Notes: a model not told the origin generated them from the letters alone. 64,000 bases of DNA from Petrocella atlantisensis (GCF_900538275.1 NZ_LR130778.1:3220001-3284000); one strand, 5' to 3'. Shown: positions 46,344 through 55,170, counted from the first letter of the stretch. Numbers and translations are program-made.

Positions 46344-47495
46344 ATGAAAAAAATATTAGCATTACTTATGGTATTCACACTGATTTTGTCACTTGCTGCA
46401 TGTGGAAAAACACCAACTGAGGAAACTTATGGTGAGACAGAAGCAACAACAGAAACAGAAACAGAAGCTACAGAGGGCACGGACACAGAAGCAGAAATGA
46501 CTGAAGACGTTACGGTTGGTTTTATCTATGTTGGACCAATTGGCGATGGTGGATGGACATATGCTCATGATCAAGGACGTTTGTATTTAGAAGAGCAGTT
46601 GGGTGTAAAAACGATCTACAAAGAATCTGTTCCTGAAACTCAAGATGTTGAACAAGAAATGCGTAACATGATTGACCAAGGTGCAACGGTTATATTTGCA
46701 ACCAGTTTTGGTTATATGGATTTTATGGAAAAAGTTTCTGCTGAATTCCCGGAAGTTGCATTTTTACACTGTTCAGGTTATAAAACAACAGACAATATGG
46801 CAAATTACTTTGGAAGAATCTATCAAGCAAGATACTTATCCGGTATTGTTGCAGGTATGAAAACTGAAACCAATAAAATTGGCTATGTAGCAGCTTTCCC
46901 AATTCCTGAAGTTATTCGTGGTATCAACGCATTCACACTTGGTGCTCAGTCTATTAATCCGGATGTTGAAGTAGAAGTTGTTTGGACATCCACATGGTAT
47001 GATCCAGCAAAAGAAAAAGAAGCGGCTATTGCAGCACTTGATAATGGTGCAGATGTCATTGCTCAACATCAAGATACAGCAGGTCCACAACAAGCGGCTG
47101 AAGAGCGCGGATTATGGTCTGTTGGTTACAACACAGACATGAGTGCAATGGCACCAAAAGCATATATGACAGCTCCTGTTTGGAACTGGGGACCTTATTA
47201 TGTAGAGCAAGTTCAAGCAGTTATTGATGGTACTTTCGCTTCTCACGCTTACTGGGGTGGTATGGAAGACGGTATCGTAGCACTTGCGCCATTAACTGAG
47301 AATGCACCGGAAGGCGCTCAGGAAGCAGTTGACGCTGCAACCGCTCAAATCCTTGACGGATCTGAACTTGTATTTGATGGTCCTTTGACCAATCAAGCTG
47401 GCGAAGTAGTCGTTGCTGAAGGCGCCGCTATGACAGATGGCGAGATGCTAAACATGATGTGGTTTGTTGAAGGCGTTATTGGTAATATAGAATAA
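46344..47495 (+). CDS. BMP family nucleoside-binding lipoprotein
   Basis: A 383-residue substrate-binding lipoprotein of the BMP/Med/PnrA family. Signal peptide with lipobox LAAC (Cys at about 20), a Thr/Glu-rich linker (about 25-52), then the BMP domain: VGFIYVGPIGDGGWTYAHDQ, MIDQGATVIFATSFGY and ADVIAQHQDTAGPQQAAEER. Relatives bind purine nucleosides. The frame opens at 46281, but ATG 46344 follows TAGGAGG and starts a normal signal peptide. Expected to feed the ABC transporter encoded by the next three genes. Confidence 0.9.
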   Translation: MKKILALLMVFTLILSLAACGKTPTEETYGETEATTETETEATEGTDTEAEMTEDVTVGFIYVGPIGDGGWTYAHDQGRLYLEEQLGVKTIYKESVPETQDVEQEMRNMIDQGATVIFATSFGYMDFMEKVSAEFPEVAFLHCSGYKTTDNMANYFGRIYQARYLSGIVAGMKTETNKIGYVAAFPIPEVIRGINAFTLGAQSINPDVEVEVVWTSTWYDPAKEKEAAIAALDNGADVIAQHQDTAGPQQAAEERGLWSVGYNTDMSAMAPKAYMTAPVWNWGPYYVEQVQAVIDGTFASHAYWGGMEDGIVALAPLTENAPEGAQEAVDAATAQILDGSELVFDGPLTNQAGEVVVAEGAAMTDGEMLNMMWFVEGVIGNIE

Positions 47496-47522
47496 AATAT
47501 AAAGTCATTAAAGGAGTTTGCC

Positions 47523-49049
47523 ATGAAGGATCAAGTTTTTGTGAAAATGGAAAACATATGCAAAACCTTTGGTACAGTTAAGGCAAATGATCATATTAAT
47601 TTTGAAGTGAATAAAGGTGAGATACATGCGCTACTCGGTGAGAATGGCGCAGGTAAAAGCACATTAATGAACATGCTGTCAGGTATATATAAGCCTGACA
47701 GCGGTTCTATTTATATTCACAACATGCCTACAAAAATCGGTAGTCCAAAAGAATCCATCGAAAAAGGCATTGGTATGATTCATCAGCATTATAAACTGGT
47801 AGAGGTTCAAACAGCAAAAGAGAATGTTATTATGGGCCAAAAAGGGTCCTTTTTTTTACATCGCAAGAAATTGTCAAAAGATCTTAAAGAAATCATTGAT
47901 CAATTCGGTTTGACGGTCAATCCGGATCAGAAGATCTACGACATGTCCATTGGTGAAAAGCAAGCTGTTGAGATCTTGAAAGTACTCTATAGAGGTGCAG
48001 ACATATTAATCATGGATGAACCGACTGCGGTATTGACACCCCAAGAAACAAGGAAACTCTTTGCAATCATGAGAAACATGGCAAAAGAAGGTTGTGCAAT
48101 CATCATTATAACCCACAAGCTGAATGAAGTAATGGAAATCTCTGATAAAGTTACAGTCCTTAGAAAAGGTACCACTGTTGGAACACTGATCACAAAAGAG
48201 ACAACGCCTAGGGCACTTACAGACTTAATGGTTGGAAAGTCTGTCAATCTCTCCATAGAACGACCAATGATAGACAGAGGTAATCGATTACTCAAGGTGG
48301 ACAAATTAAACGCCGTAGATCTGGAACATGTAAAGGTACTAAAAGATATATCTTTTGAGCTTTATGAAGGTGAGATACTTGGGGTTGCCGGCGTATCCGG
48401 TAGTGGACAGAAGGAATTATGTGAAACGATTGCCGGTCTGTATCCTGTAAAGTCCGGTGAGATTATTTATAAAGATGAGAGTCTTATTGGCAAATCCCCA
48501 AGAAGCATTATCAAAAAGGGTATAAGTATGAGTTTTATACCGGAAGATCGCTTGGGTATGGGACTGGTTGCCTCAATGGATATGGTGGATAATTATCTTC
48601 TAAAAGAACATCATAATCAAAAAGGTATCTTCATTAAGAGAAAGCCTATAGAAGAAATATGTAAAAAAATGATAGACACCTTAGAAATAAAAACCCCAGG
48701 GGTTCACCATCCGGTAAAACAATTGTCCGGTGGTAATATTCAGAAAGTCCTAATAGGTCGTGAAATTGATACCAATCCGAACGTTCTAATCACAGCTTAT
48801 GCGGTACGAGGTTTAGATATTGGCGCAACCCATACCATATATGATCTGGTCAATGAACAAAAGAAGAAGAACGTTGGTGTCTTATTTATTGGTGAGGATC
48901 TGGATGTTCTACTTGAACTGTGTGATCGAATCATGGTCATTTGCCAAGGTGAAGTAACAGGTATCGTATATGCTAATCAGACCACAAGAGAAGAAGTTGG
49001 ACTAATGATGGCTGGAGAGCGTATTGAAGGGATGGTGATGGCACAATGA
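47523..49049 (+). CDS. Nucleoside ABC transporter ATP-binding protein (NupA-like)
   Basis: A 508-residue protein with two fused ABC domains. Domain 1: Walker A LLGENGAGKSTLMNML, Walker B DILIMDEPTAVLTPQE, H-loop TH. Domain 2 has the degenerate Walker A GVSGSGQKELCETIAGL, signature LSGGNIQKVLIGREI and NVLITAYAVRGLDIGAT, the pattern of sugar and nucleoside importers. It drives uptake with the BMP lipoprotein and two permeases. AAAGGAG precedes the ATG; overlaps the permease gene by 4 bases. Confidence 0.92.
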   Translation: MKDQVFVKMENICKTFGTVKANDHINFEVNKGEIHALLGENGAGKSTLMNMLSGIYKPDSGSIYIHNMPTKIGSPKESIEKGIGMIHQHYKLVEVQTAKENVIMGQKGSFFLHRKKLSKDLKEIIDQFGLTVNPDQKIYDMSIGEKQAVEILKVLYRGADILIMDEPTAVLTPQETRKLFAIMRNMAKEGCAIIIITHKLNEVMEISDKVTVLRKGTTVGTLITKETTPRALTDLMVGKSVNLSIERPMIDRGNRLLKVDKLNAVDLEHVKVLKDISFELYEGEILGVAGVSGSGQKELCETIAGLYPVKSGEIIYKDESLIGKSPRSIIKKGISMSFIPEDRLGMGLVASMDMVDNYLLKEHHNQKGIFIKRKPIEEICKKMIDTLEIKTPGVHHPVKQLSGGNIQKVLIGREIDTNPNVLITAYAVRGLDIGATHTIYDLVNEQKKKNVGVLFIGEDLDVLLELCDRIMVICQGEVTGIVYANQTTREEVGLMMAGERIEGMVMAQ

Positions 49050-50110
49050 GAATGATAAAAAGAACAGATATGACAGGTAAAAAAGCAGCTATCATACGCA
49101 TTGTCTCAATTATAGCGGCGTTCCTATTCACTTCAGTTTTCATTAGTGCACTTGGTCATAGTCCTATAAATGTATATTTTTCTATGGTAGAAGGGGCATT
49201 TGGCTCAGCTCATAGAATACGAGATACCTTTACCATTACCATACCACTGGTTGTGACTTCCATTGGTATCATGATAGCTTTTAAAATGAAGTTCTGGAAT
49301 ATCGGGGCTGAGGGTCAGATTATCGTAGGGGCTCTGGCTGCCAGTTATTTGGCGCTTCATTATAACCATCTGCCTAAGATGATCTTGCTACCGGCTATGT
49401 TTCTGGCTGGTTTTGTAGGCGGTGGCTTATGGGCACTTATTCCTGCATTTTTTAAAGTCCAATTCGGTACGAATGAGACGATTTTTACTTTAATGATGAA
49501 CTATGTTGCCTTAAAATGGGTGACCTATCTTCAATATGGTCCATGGAAAGATCCCGGCTCATTAGGTTTTCCCAAGATTGCTAACTTTACCGATGCTGCA
49601 ATCATGCCTAAGCTTTTTGGCGTGCATGTCGGATGGATCATTGCTATTATTCTAGTTATAATTATTACCATCATGATGAATTACTCAAAAGCTGGGTATG
49701 AGATCGCAGTGGTAGGAGAAAGCGTTGATACAGCAAAATACGCCGGTATGAATGTGAAAAAAGTTATCCTGTCGGCTTTATTCATTAGTGGTGGAATCGC
49801 AGGTATTGTTGGTATGATGCAAGCTTCAGCTGTGAATCAAACCTTGTCGACTCAAGTAGCGGCAGGATACGGTTACACGGCCATAATTACGGCATGGTTG
49901 TCTGGCCTTAAAGCTGCAATTATCATACCTGTATCCCTTCTTTTTGCGATTATGATCAAAGGTGGTAGCTTTATTCAAACAGCGTATCAGATTCCTCAAT
50001 CAGCAGCGGGTATACTACAGAGTGTTATTTTGTTCTTTGTCATCGGTAGTGAGTTTTTTATACAGTATAAGTTGGTAAGAAATTCCATTACAGAAAAGGA
50101 GGTGGCTTAA
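49046..50110 (+). CDS. Nucleoside ABC transporter permease (NupB-like)
   Basis: A 354-residue membrane protein with about nine hydrophobic segments, BPD_transp_2 family: VTSIGIMIAFKMKFWNIGAE followed by GQIIVGALAA, and FGTNETIFTLMMNYVALKW. The YEIAVVGESVDTAKYAGMNV loop contacts the ATPase. Start overlaps the ATPase stop codon (ATGA). The next permease starts at the base after its stop. Confidence 0.91.
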   Translation: MRMIKRTDMTGKKAAIIRIVSIIAAFLFTSVFISALGHSPINVYFSMVEGAFGSAHRIRDTFTITIPLVVTSIGIMIAFKMKFWNIGAEGQIIVGALAASYLALHYNHLPKMILLPAMFLAGFVGGGLWALIPAFFKVQFGTNETIFTLMMNYVALKWVTYLQYGPWKDPGSLGFPKIANFTDAAIMPKLFGVHVGWIIAIILVIIITIMMNYSKAGYEIAVVGESVDTAKYAGMNVKKVILSALFISGGIAGIVGMMQASAVNQTLSTQVAAGYGYTAIITAWLSGLKAAIIIPVSLLFAIMIKGGSFIQTAYQIPQSAAGILQSVILFFVIGSEFFIQYKLVRNSITEKEVA

Positions 50111-51031
50111 ATGACATCCTTTTTATTCGCTATGATTATTGCAGGCACACCTTTACTTTTTGCTACACTGGGCGAAATGCTTACTGAAAAATCAGGTAAT
50201 TTGAACCTGGGTGTAGAAGGTATGATGCTTATTGGTGCCGTTGCAGGATTTGGAATGGGATTTTATACAGGCAATGGGCTCCTAGCCATAGCTGGAGCGG
50301 CTGTAGCAGGTGCACTTGGTGCGCTGATCTATGCTTTTCTTACCGTGAGCTTAAGGGCTAATCAAGTCGTATCAGGATTAGCATTAACCATTTTTGGAAC
50401 GGGTATTTCCAGTTTTGTAGGCACACTATTTATAGGCCAAAAAATGCCGGAAAAAGTCATTGAATCTTTTACGAGAGTGAAAATACCTCTTCTTGGCGAT
50501 TTACCTTTTATTGGACCTATCTTGTTTCGACATGATTATTTTGTATACATCGGCTATCTTATGGCCATCTGCCTGGGTGTGTATTTTTATAAGACCAGAT
50601 TCGGTTTGAATTTGATCGCTATTAGTGAGAATCCAAGTGCAGCGGATGCTTCCGGTATTCATGTCAATCTCTATAAGTATATCCATATCTTATTTGGTGG
50701 TGCTCTTTGTGGGATGGCAGGTGCTTATTTATCGGTTGTGGATGTGCCTCAGTGGCAAGATAACATTACTGCAGGTCGAGGATGGATTGCCATTGCATTG
50801 GTTATATTTGTGAAGTGGAACCCCATAATGGCTCTATTTGGCGCTTATCTGTTTGGTGGGTTAAGTATTATAGGCTTTAGATTGCAGCATCTTAGTATTT
50901 CTCAGAATCTACTGGATGTTCTGCCATACGCAGTTACGATCATTGTATTGATTCTTAGTTCCATTAGAAAGTCCAAAGAAGATGCTCCGCCAAAAGGACT
51001 GGGTGTTCCATATTTTAGAGAAGATCGTTAA
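50111..51031 (+). CDS. Nucleoside ABC transporter permease (NupC-like)
   Basis: A 306-residue membrane protein, second permease of the transporter. Motifs: TPLLFATLGEMLTEKSGNLN, then LGVEGMMLIGAVAGF, VSLRANQVVSGLALTIFGTG and the cytoplasmic loop LNLIAISENPSAADASGIHV. AAAAGGAGG precedes the ATG. It is the last gene of the riboswitch-linked purine uptake cluster and ends 46 bases before the rnpB RNA. Confidence 0.91.
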   Translation: MTSFLFAMIIAGTPLLFATLGEMLTEKSGNLNLGVEGMMLIGAVAGFGMGFYTGNGLLAIAGAAVAGALGALIYAFLTVSLRANQVVSGLALTIFGTGISSFVGTLFIGQKMPEKVIESFTRVKIPLLGDLPFIGPILFRHDYFVYIGYLMAICLGVYFYKTRFGLNLIAISENPSAADASGIHVNLYKYIHILFGGALCGMAGAYLSVVDVPQWQDNITAGRGWIAIALVIFVKWNPIMALFGAYLFGGLSIIGFRLQHLSISQNLLDVLPYAVTIIVLILSSIRKSKEDAPPKGLGVPYFREDR

Positions 51032-51037
51032 AGGAAT

Positions 51038-51066
51038 TTGGATTGCATATTTATATAAGCTATGAT
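51038..51066 (+). promoter_or_regulatory. rnpB promoter
   Basis: TTGGAT (51038-51043), 17-bp spacer, TATGAT (51061-51066), 12 bases before the RNA 5' end. The -35 lies just after the upstream stop codon. Confidence 0.7.
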
Positions 51067-51077
51067 ATAGTACCAAG

Positions 51078-51415
51078 GTGAGTAAGCTAGACGGTCGCGC
51101 TTAGAGCAATCTAGGTGAGGAAAGTCCGAGCTCCATAGGGCAGGGTGCCAGTTAACGGCTGGTGGAGGCGACTCTAAGGATAGTGCAACAGAAATAAACC
51201 GCCATGTTTCATTACATGGTAAGGATGGAAAGGTGAGGTAAGAGCTCACCGCTTTCTTGGTAACAAGAGAGGCATATGTAAACCCCACTCGGTGCAAGAC
51301 ATTAAAGTGTGATGGCGGCCCGCTTAGCACTTGGTTAGTCGCTTGAGCTTATTGGTGACAATAAGACTAGACAGATGACCGTTCAAGACAGAACTCGGCT
51401 TATCGGCTTGCTCAC
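51078..51415 (+). ncRNA. rnpB: RNase P RNA
   Basis: A 338-base catalytic RNA for tRNA 5' processing. The P1 helix is GTGAGTAAG (51078-51086) with CTTGCTCAC (51407-51415). Conserved segments follow in order: GAGGAAAGTCCGAGCTCC, ACAGAAATAAACCGCC, AAGGATGGAAAGGTGAGGTA with AGAGCTCACCGC, GTAAACCCC, and near the 3' end AGACAGATGACC and ACAGAACTCGGCTTAT. A terminator follows at once. The minus-strand frame across it is not a gene. Confidence 0.97.
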
Positions 51416-51424
51416 TTCTAAAGA

Positions 51425-51447
51425 AGACTCTTTTAGGGTCTTTTTTT
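51425..51447 (+). terminator. rnpB terminator
   Basis: AGACTC (51425-51430) and GGGTCT (51436-51441) form a short stem with two G-U-type or mismatch-tolerant pairs, then a T run. Confidence 0.8.
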
Positions 51448-51461
51448 GATTTATAGTTAAT

Positions 51462-51605
51462 AGGGGGTCCTATGAAAACCCTTCCACTGTGTATATGACA
51501 ACGGCCTCCAGTTGGTGCATCCTACACCAAAAGTCGGCGGACAGCTCCTGCTGTCTTGCTTAAATCATACACACAGTTCCAGGAACTTCATAGTCGATGT
51601 TGGTA
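51462..51605 (+). repeat. Structured repeat element after rnpB
   Basis: AGGGGGTCC and CCAGGAACTTCATAGTCGAT match the uninterrupted repeat at 7584-7617, but here they enclose about 108 bases. The insert is bounded by the inverted repeat ACTGTGTATATGA (51486-51498) / TCATACACACAGT (51565-51577), one mismatch in 13. Inside are hairpins TTGGTG/CACCAA and GACAGC/GCTGTC. It may be a non-autonomous mobile element or a structured RNA. No ORF. Confidence 0.55.
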
Positions 51606-51717
51606 TTAGAAAAGTCTTATGAAACCTTGGTTTTTATTCTATGAAACATAGAATATAGATGCTATAATTATTGTAGATGCGCCTGTTAACAATTAAACAG
51701 GGTAAGGGGGTAGATTT

Positions 51718-52455
51718 ATGAATTGTAATGAATGTAATATGCCAATAGAAGAAGGCAACTTGTTTTGTAAAAATTGTGGCTCACCGGTTGTAACTGATCC
51801 TATAGTAAGCACAAGTAATAATAAGCATCAAGATATGCCGGATGATACAGCTGTGGTTATGAACGGGGAAGGTCTCATGAGATGGGCTTATGACATGAAC
51901 ATGTGGAAGAATCCTACCATACTCATAACGGTATGGAAAGTTATGATGTTAGGTGCTATGGCTCCGGCATTGCTCATGTTTTTCCTTACCTTAGAAGAGG
52001 GATTCATTGAGGCCGGTGCCATATTTTTCGAGGTTATTATTATTGTAGCTGTTATTCTGACAGCATTGATGTTACTTGCCTACCCACTGGTGGCTATTAT
52101 GAATGGCGGCCGGTATTGTGTTGTCTTTGAAATGAATGGCATGGGTGTGAACCATATTCAACTGGATAAACAATTTAAGAAGAGTCAAGTCTTGGCTATG
52201 ATCAGTGTTTTAGCTGGCGTAATGGCAGGTAATCCCCAGACGACAGGAGCAGGGCTTTTGGCCGGAACCAAACAAAGCACTTACAGTACTTTTTCCAAAG
52301 TAAAAACAATTGTAGTGAATAAACGACGACACGTCATTTATCTAAATCAGAACTTAATACATAATCAAATCTATAGTGAAGCGCAGGATTTTGATATGAT
52401 ATGTGAGTATATTTGTCAGCACTGTAAGGCAGCGAAGGTAACATATAAGAACTAA
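51718..52455 (+). CDS. Zinc-ribbon membrane protein
   Basis: A 245-residue protein. The N-terminal zinc ribbon has two CxxC pairs (MNCNECNMPIEEGNLFCKNC). Two membrane segments follow (about 80-98 and 106-130), then a soluble C-terminal half (about 135-245) with YCVVFEMNGMGVNHIQLDKQ. The N-terminal ribbon is of the zinc_ribbon_2 type common in Firmicutes. The rest resembles uncharacterised membrane-anchored proteins and has no assignable function. An AGGGGG ribosome-site-like stretch precedes the ATG. Confidence 0.75.
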   Translation: MNCNECNMPIEEGNLFCKNCGSPVVTDPIVSTSNNKHQDMPDDTAVVMNGEGLMRWAYDMNMWKNPTILITVWKVMMLGAMAPALLMFFLTLEEGFIEAGAIFFEVIIIVAVILTALMLLAYPLVAIMNGGRYCVVFEMNGMGVNHIQLDKQFKKSQVLAMISVLAGVMAGNPQTTGAGLLAGTKQSTYSTFSKVKTIVVNKRRHVIYLNQNLIHNQIYSEAQDFDMICEYICQHCKAAKVTYKN

Positions 52456-52517
52456 ATAAATATAGAATTGCTATGCAAATGAAAAATCAAAGAATGAAGC
52501 AAAGAAAGAGAGAAAAA

Positions 52518-53393
52518 ATGAAAGTAGAAATCAGTCAAAGCAACTATGATGAGATATTAAAAGACCAACAAGATGAGATAACGGCTCACCATCTATATAC
52601 CAAGGTGGCGGGGACCATTAAGGACGATCATAATAGAAAGATTGTCGAACAAGTAGCACAAGACGAAAAAGCACATTATATGAAGCTGAAAGAAATAACA
52701 GGTAAAGAACTAAAACCAGAGAAAATAAAGATTGAGTGGCATTATTGGCTGACAAGGATTCTTGGTTTAACATTTGGCATTAAGCTTCTAGAGAAATCAG
52801 AAAGTAAAGCCATAGAGACTTATAAGACACTGAATGCTGAGTTAGCCTATCTAGATGATATTATAGAAGATGAAGAACGTCATGAAGACGAACTCATTGC
52901 CATGATAGATGAAGAAAGATTGAATTATATGGGATCCGTAGTTCTAGGACTTAATGATGCACTTGTAGAGCTTACAGGTGCACTTGCCGGTTATACATTT
53001 GCCTTTCAAAATACAAAACTTATTGCGATAACTGGCCTTATAACTGGTATCAGTGCATCTTTTTCCATGGCGGCATCTGAATACCTTGCGACAAAACAAG
53101 AAGGTGGCGACGATGCCTTAAAATCATCTATATACACAGGTATGGCCTATGTTTTTACAGTGTTATTCTTAATATTACCTTTCTTATTGTTATCCAATCC
53201 CTTTGTAAGCTTGGGCGTCACATTAGTGGTTGCCGTTCTAATTATATTTATATTTAATTATTATATCTCCGTGGCAAAAGACTATAATTTCAAAAAACGC
53301 TTCTTTGAAATGGCCACTATTTCCCTTGGCGTAGCAGCCATTAGTTTTGCCATTGGTGTCTTAATTAATCGATACATAGGTATTGATATATAG
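52518..53393 (+). CDS. Ferritin-like/VIT1-CCC1 family metal transporter
   Basis: A 291-residue protein with an N-terminal ferritin-like/rubrerythrin domain (about 5-130; metal ligands in EITAHHLYTK, DEKAHYMKL and EDEERHEDEL) fused to a VIT1/CCC1 membrane domain with about five helices (LGLNDALVELTGALAGYTFA and SFSMAASEYLATKQEG). VIT/CCC1 proteins move Fe or Mn across membranes, and the ferritin-like part binds the ion first. Start taken at ATG 52518; in-frame ATGs at 52473 and 52494 give a Lys/Arg-rich extension less typical of the family. Confidence 0.88.
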   Translation: MKVEISQSNYDEILKDQQDEITAHHLYTKVAGTIKDDHNRKIVEQVAQDEKAHYMKLKEITGKELKPEKIKIEWHYWLTRILGLTFGIKLLEKSESKAIETYKTLNAELAYLDDIIEDEERHEDELIAMIDEERLNYMGSVVLGLNDALVELTGALAGYTFAFQNTKLIAITGLITGISASFSMAASEYLATKQEGGDDALKSSIYTGMAYVFTVLFLILPFLLLSNPFVSLGVTLVVAVLIIFIFNYYISVAKDYNFKKRFFEMATISLGVAAISFAIGVLINRYIGIDI

Positions 53394-53426
53394 AGTTTTA
53401 TTATAGAGTTAAATTGAGTTATTTAG

Positions 53427-53579
53427 TATAATAGACATAAGAATCAAGAAGTTCTATACAGAGATTATAGAATTATATATAAGATATGAACGGGGAGCTA
53501 TATATTGTACAGTCATTCACAGATCAAGGAGACTTGATCTGTAATCTCAAGGCCCTAGTTTATCACTAGAGGTCTTTTT
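53427..53579 (+). promoter_or_regulatory. Hairpin-rich transcribed leader or small RNA, unidentified
   Basis: TATAAT (53427-53432) is followed by three hairpins: TTCTATA/TATAGAA (53452-53472), a perfect 10-bp stem ACAGATCAAG/CTTGATCTGT (53519-53542) and CCCTAG/CTAGAGG (about 53553-53572) ending in a T run. It could be a small RNA or an attenuator for the small gene at 53648. It does not match a riboswitch class I can name with confidence. Confidence 0.45.
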
Positions 53580-53647
53580 GTTTATTTCGTATTTAACAAT
53601 TATTTACATGAAACAATAAATCTATTTTATATAAGAAGGGAAGGTTT

Positions 53648-53857
53648 ATGAGTCGACTACTGAATATAATTTTTGGTTGGGAAGAAGTATTGGTAACCCA
53701 AGATCTAAATCATTACATGAAGTTGAAGTCAGATCTAGATAGTAAGGGAATAAGTACAAGAAGTGAATTTGTAAATTCTAGACATAGAGGTATAGGCAGT
53801 ATTGGAAATGGCACATATTATTTATATGTGAAGAAGGAAGAAAAGAGAAATAATTAA
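53648..53857 (+). CDS. Small protein, 69 residues
   Basis: A short ORF with a good ribosome site (AAGGGAAGG). The sequence GWEEVLVTQDLNHYMKLKSD, then LDSKGIST, resembles the DUF2007-type pattern in which a residue stretch after a beta strand contains a short helix and a GI turn; the match is weak. It ends with YYLYVKKEEKRNN. No signal peptide. It lies after a hairpin-rich leader and before the integrase remnant. Confidence 0.55.
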   Translation: MSRLLNIIFGWEEVLVTQDLNHYMKLKSDLDSKGISTRSEFVNSRHRGIGSIGNGTYYLYVKKEEKRNN

Positions 53858-54073
53858 AAGGGATATTACCTGGATTCAATAGCGTTATCTAAAACATACT
53901 ATTACTTACGTTTTTCAAGTAAAAACTACATCAAGTATTGTGAAAAACATTAAGAAATGTTAGAATTTCAATGAGGGCATTAAATAATTGGTGATTGAGG
54001 GATTATTTTAGATTTTTTTCACAAACTCTTTCCCATATAAAAACAATTGAATAGAAATATCGTATCAAAATGA

Positions 54074-54578
54074 GACAAACATTCAAGCCATTCATATTGT
54101 AATCAGGCAGTCAATGCCATCAAGATTTATGCAAGAAAAGAAGCTACGCTTCGTTATGAGCTCTGCTCATATTTCTGAACGGTTCGAAAGGAAAGGACCT
54201 TGACGCATTCAGCTATGTTTTAAAGCTGAATGCTAGAGTATGACTTTCCTAGAGAACGAGAAAGTTCAGTCAAATGAAGAAGCTGATATCATCAAACTAC
54301 AACGACCCAAAAAAGAACAGAAGTTACCCAAGGTTATGAGTCAAGGAGAAGTTAAACGTCTGCTTGAGGTTACGAGCAATGAAAAACATAAGTCAGCGCT
54401 CATGCTTGCTTATCATAGCTTAAGACATTCTTTTGCAACACATTTACTGGAAAACGGAACAGATTTAAGATTTATACAGGAACTACTTGGGCATAGCAGC
54501 AGTAAGACTACCGAGATCTACACACATGTATCTAGAGCTTCTTTGAGTCGAATAACAAATCCACTTGATCAGCTTTAA
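54074..54578 (+). pseudogene. Degenerate tyrosine recombinase (integron integrase or XerD-like)
   Basis: Two fragments of one integrase lie in different frames. Fragment 1 (about 54074-54136) reads HSSHSYCNQAVNAIKIY, the end of the N-terminal SAM-like DNA-binding domain (compare NQALNALLF in integron integrases). About 100 bases of unrelated sequence and a frame change follow. Fragment 2 (54240-54578, 112 residues) has the linker [20 protein letters not shown], then jumps from ALMLAYH straight to [14 protein letters not shown]. The region with the first catalytic Arg and the Lys is therefore deleted (roughly 100 residues). Box II HSLRH, the GH motif and the tyrosine in EIYTHVS remain. No ribosome site. 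It cannot be active. It is read in the same direction as the cassettes. Confidence 0.85.
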
Positions 54579-54587
54579 CAATATTTG

Positions 54588-54650
54588 ACGCAATGCGCAT
54601 TAACAACCAATATTGCAGTATTCACGCAACGCGTGATTAAATTATTATCG
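54588..54650 (+). other. Candidate attI recombination site
   Basis: Two direct repeats, ACGCAATGCGCATTAA (54588-54603) and ACGCAACGCGTGATTAA (54624-54640), lie between the integrase remnant and the first cassette, as direct repeats do in attI. The first cassette begins at TTATCGG (54645), shown by its complementarity to the core site at that cassette's own end. The core base before TT is A rather than the expected G. Confidence 0.5.
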
Positions 54651-54684
54651 GAAATCACTTACTAAGTTAAGAGGGCGGTACAGC

Positions 54685-55170
54685 ATGCGAGTAGTTCATA
54701 TATTATTAATGATAATGATTTCAATTTCTTTTATAGCTTGCAGTTATTCTGAAGAGGCGGATGTTGATGTCAATTATGGAGATATATATTTAGTGGCTTT
54801 TGAAGCAATTATGGAAGAAGATGTTGCGCTTAATGAAGGTGCTTCTTATATTGCGATTGACAGTAGAACACTTGATTTGGCAACAGAAGAGGATATTGAT
54901 TCTGTTTTTGGGGCGATGAAGGTATATAACGAGATAATACTTGATGAGTCAATGAAATCACTTGAAGATAAGGAGATGTTTATTGATGATAATTATATTG
55001 AAGGTATCTTATTGAGTGCAAGTGATTTGGAGTTAATAAGTGATAACAAAGCCGTTCTTAAAGTAAGTAAGTTTAAATCCAGAAAAGGTGCGGTTGGCGG
55101 TACAGTAACTTTGGAAAGAAAAGATGGTATGTGGGTTTTGGTTGGATTAACAAATATGTGGATGAGCTAA
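54685..55170 (+). CDS. Cassette 1: lipoprotein of unknown function
   Basis: A 161-residue protein with a signal peptide and lipobox FIAC (Cys at about 19), then an acidic mature domain (many Asp and Glu up to about residue 110) and a basic C-terminal part SKFKSRKGAVGGTVTLERKD ending in WVLVGLTNMWMS. The last part looks like the closing beta strands of a small secreted domain that also includes an NKAVLKVSKF strand. No family recognised. The ribosome site GAGGGCGG is moderate. It is the first cassette next to the candidate attI, the position normally expressed best. Confidence 0.7.
   Translation: MRVVHILLMIMISISFIACSYSEEADVDVNYGDIYLVAFEAIMEEDVALNEGASYIAIDSRTLDLATEEDIDSVFGAMKVYNEIILDESMKSLEDKEMFIDDNYIEGILLSASDLELISDNKAVLKVSKFKSRKGAVGGTVTLERKDGMWVLVGLTNMWMS

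Noticed and set aside
51028-51330. 100-codon minus-strand frame across 51028-51330
   Set aside because: It lies on the opposite strand of RNase P RNA and has no ribosome site or family features.
53490-53579. GGGGAG motif suggesting a yybP-ykoY manganese riboswitch near a metal transporter gene
   Set aside because: The other conserved yybP-ykoY segments are missing, and the hairpins do not fit that fold.
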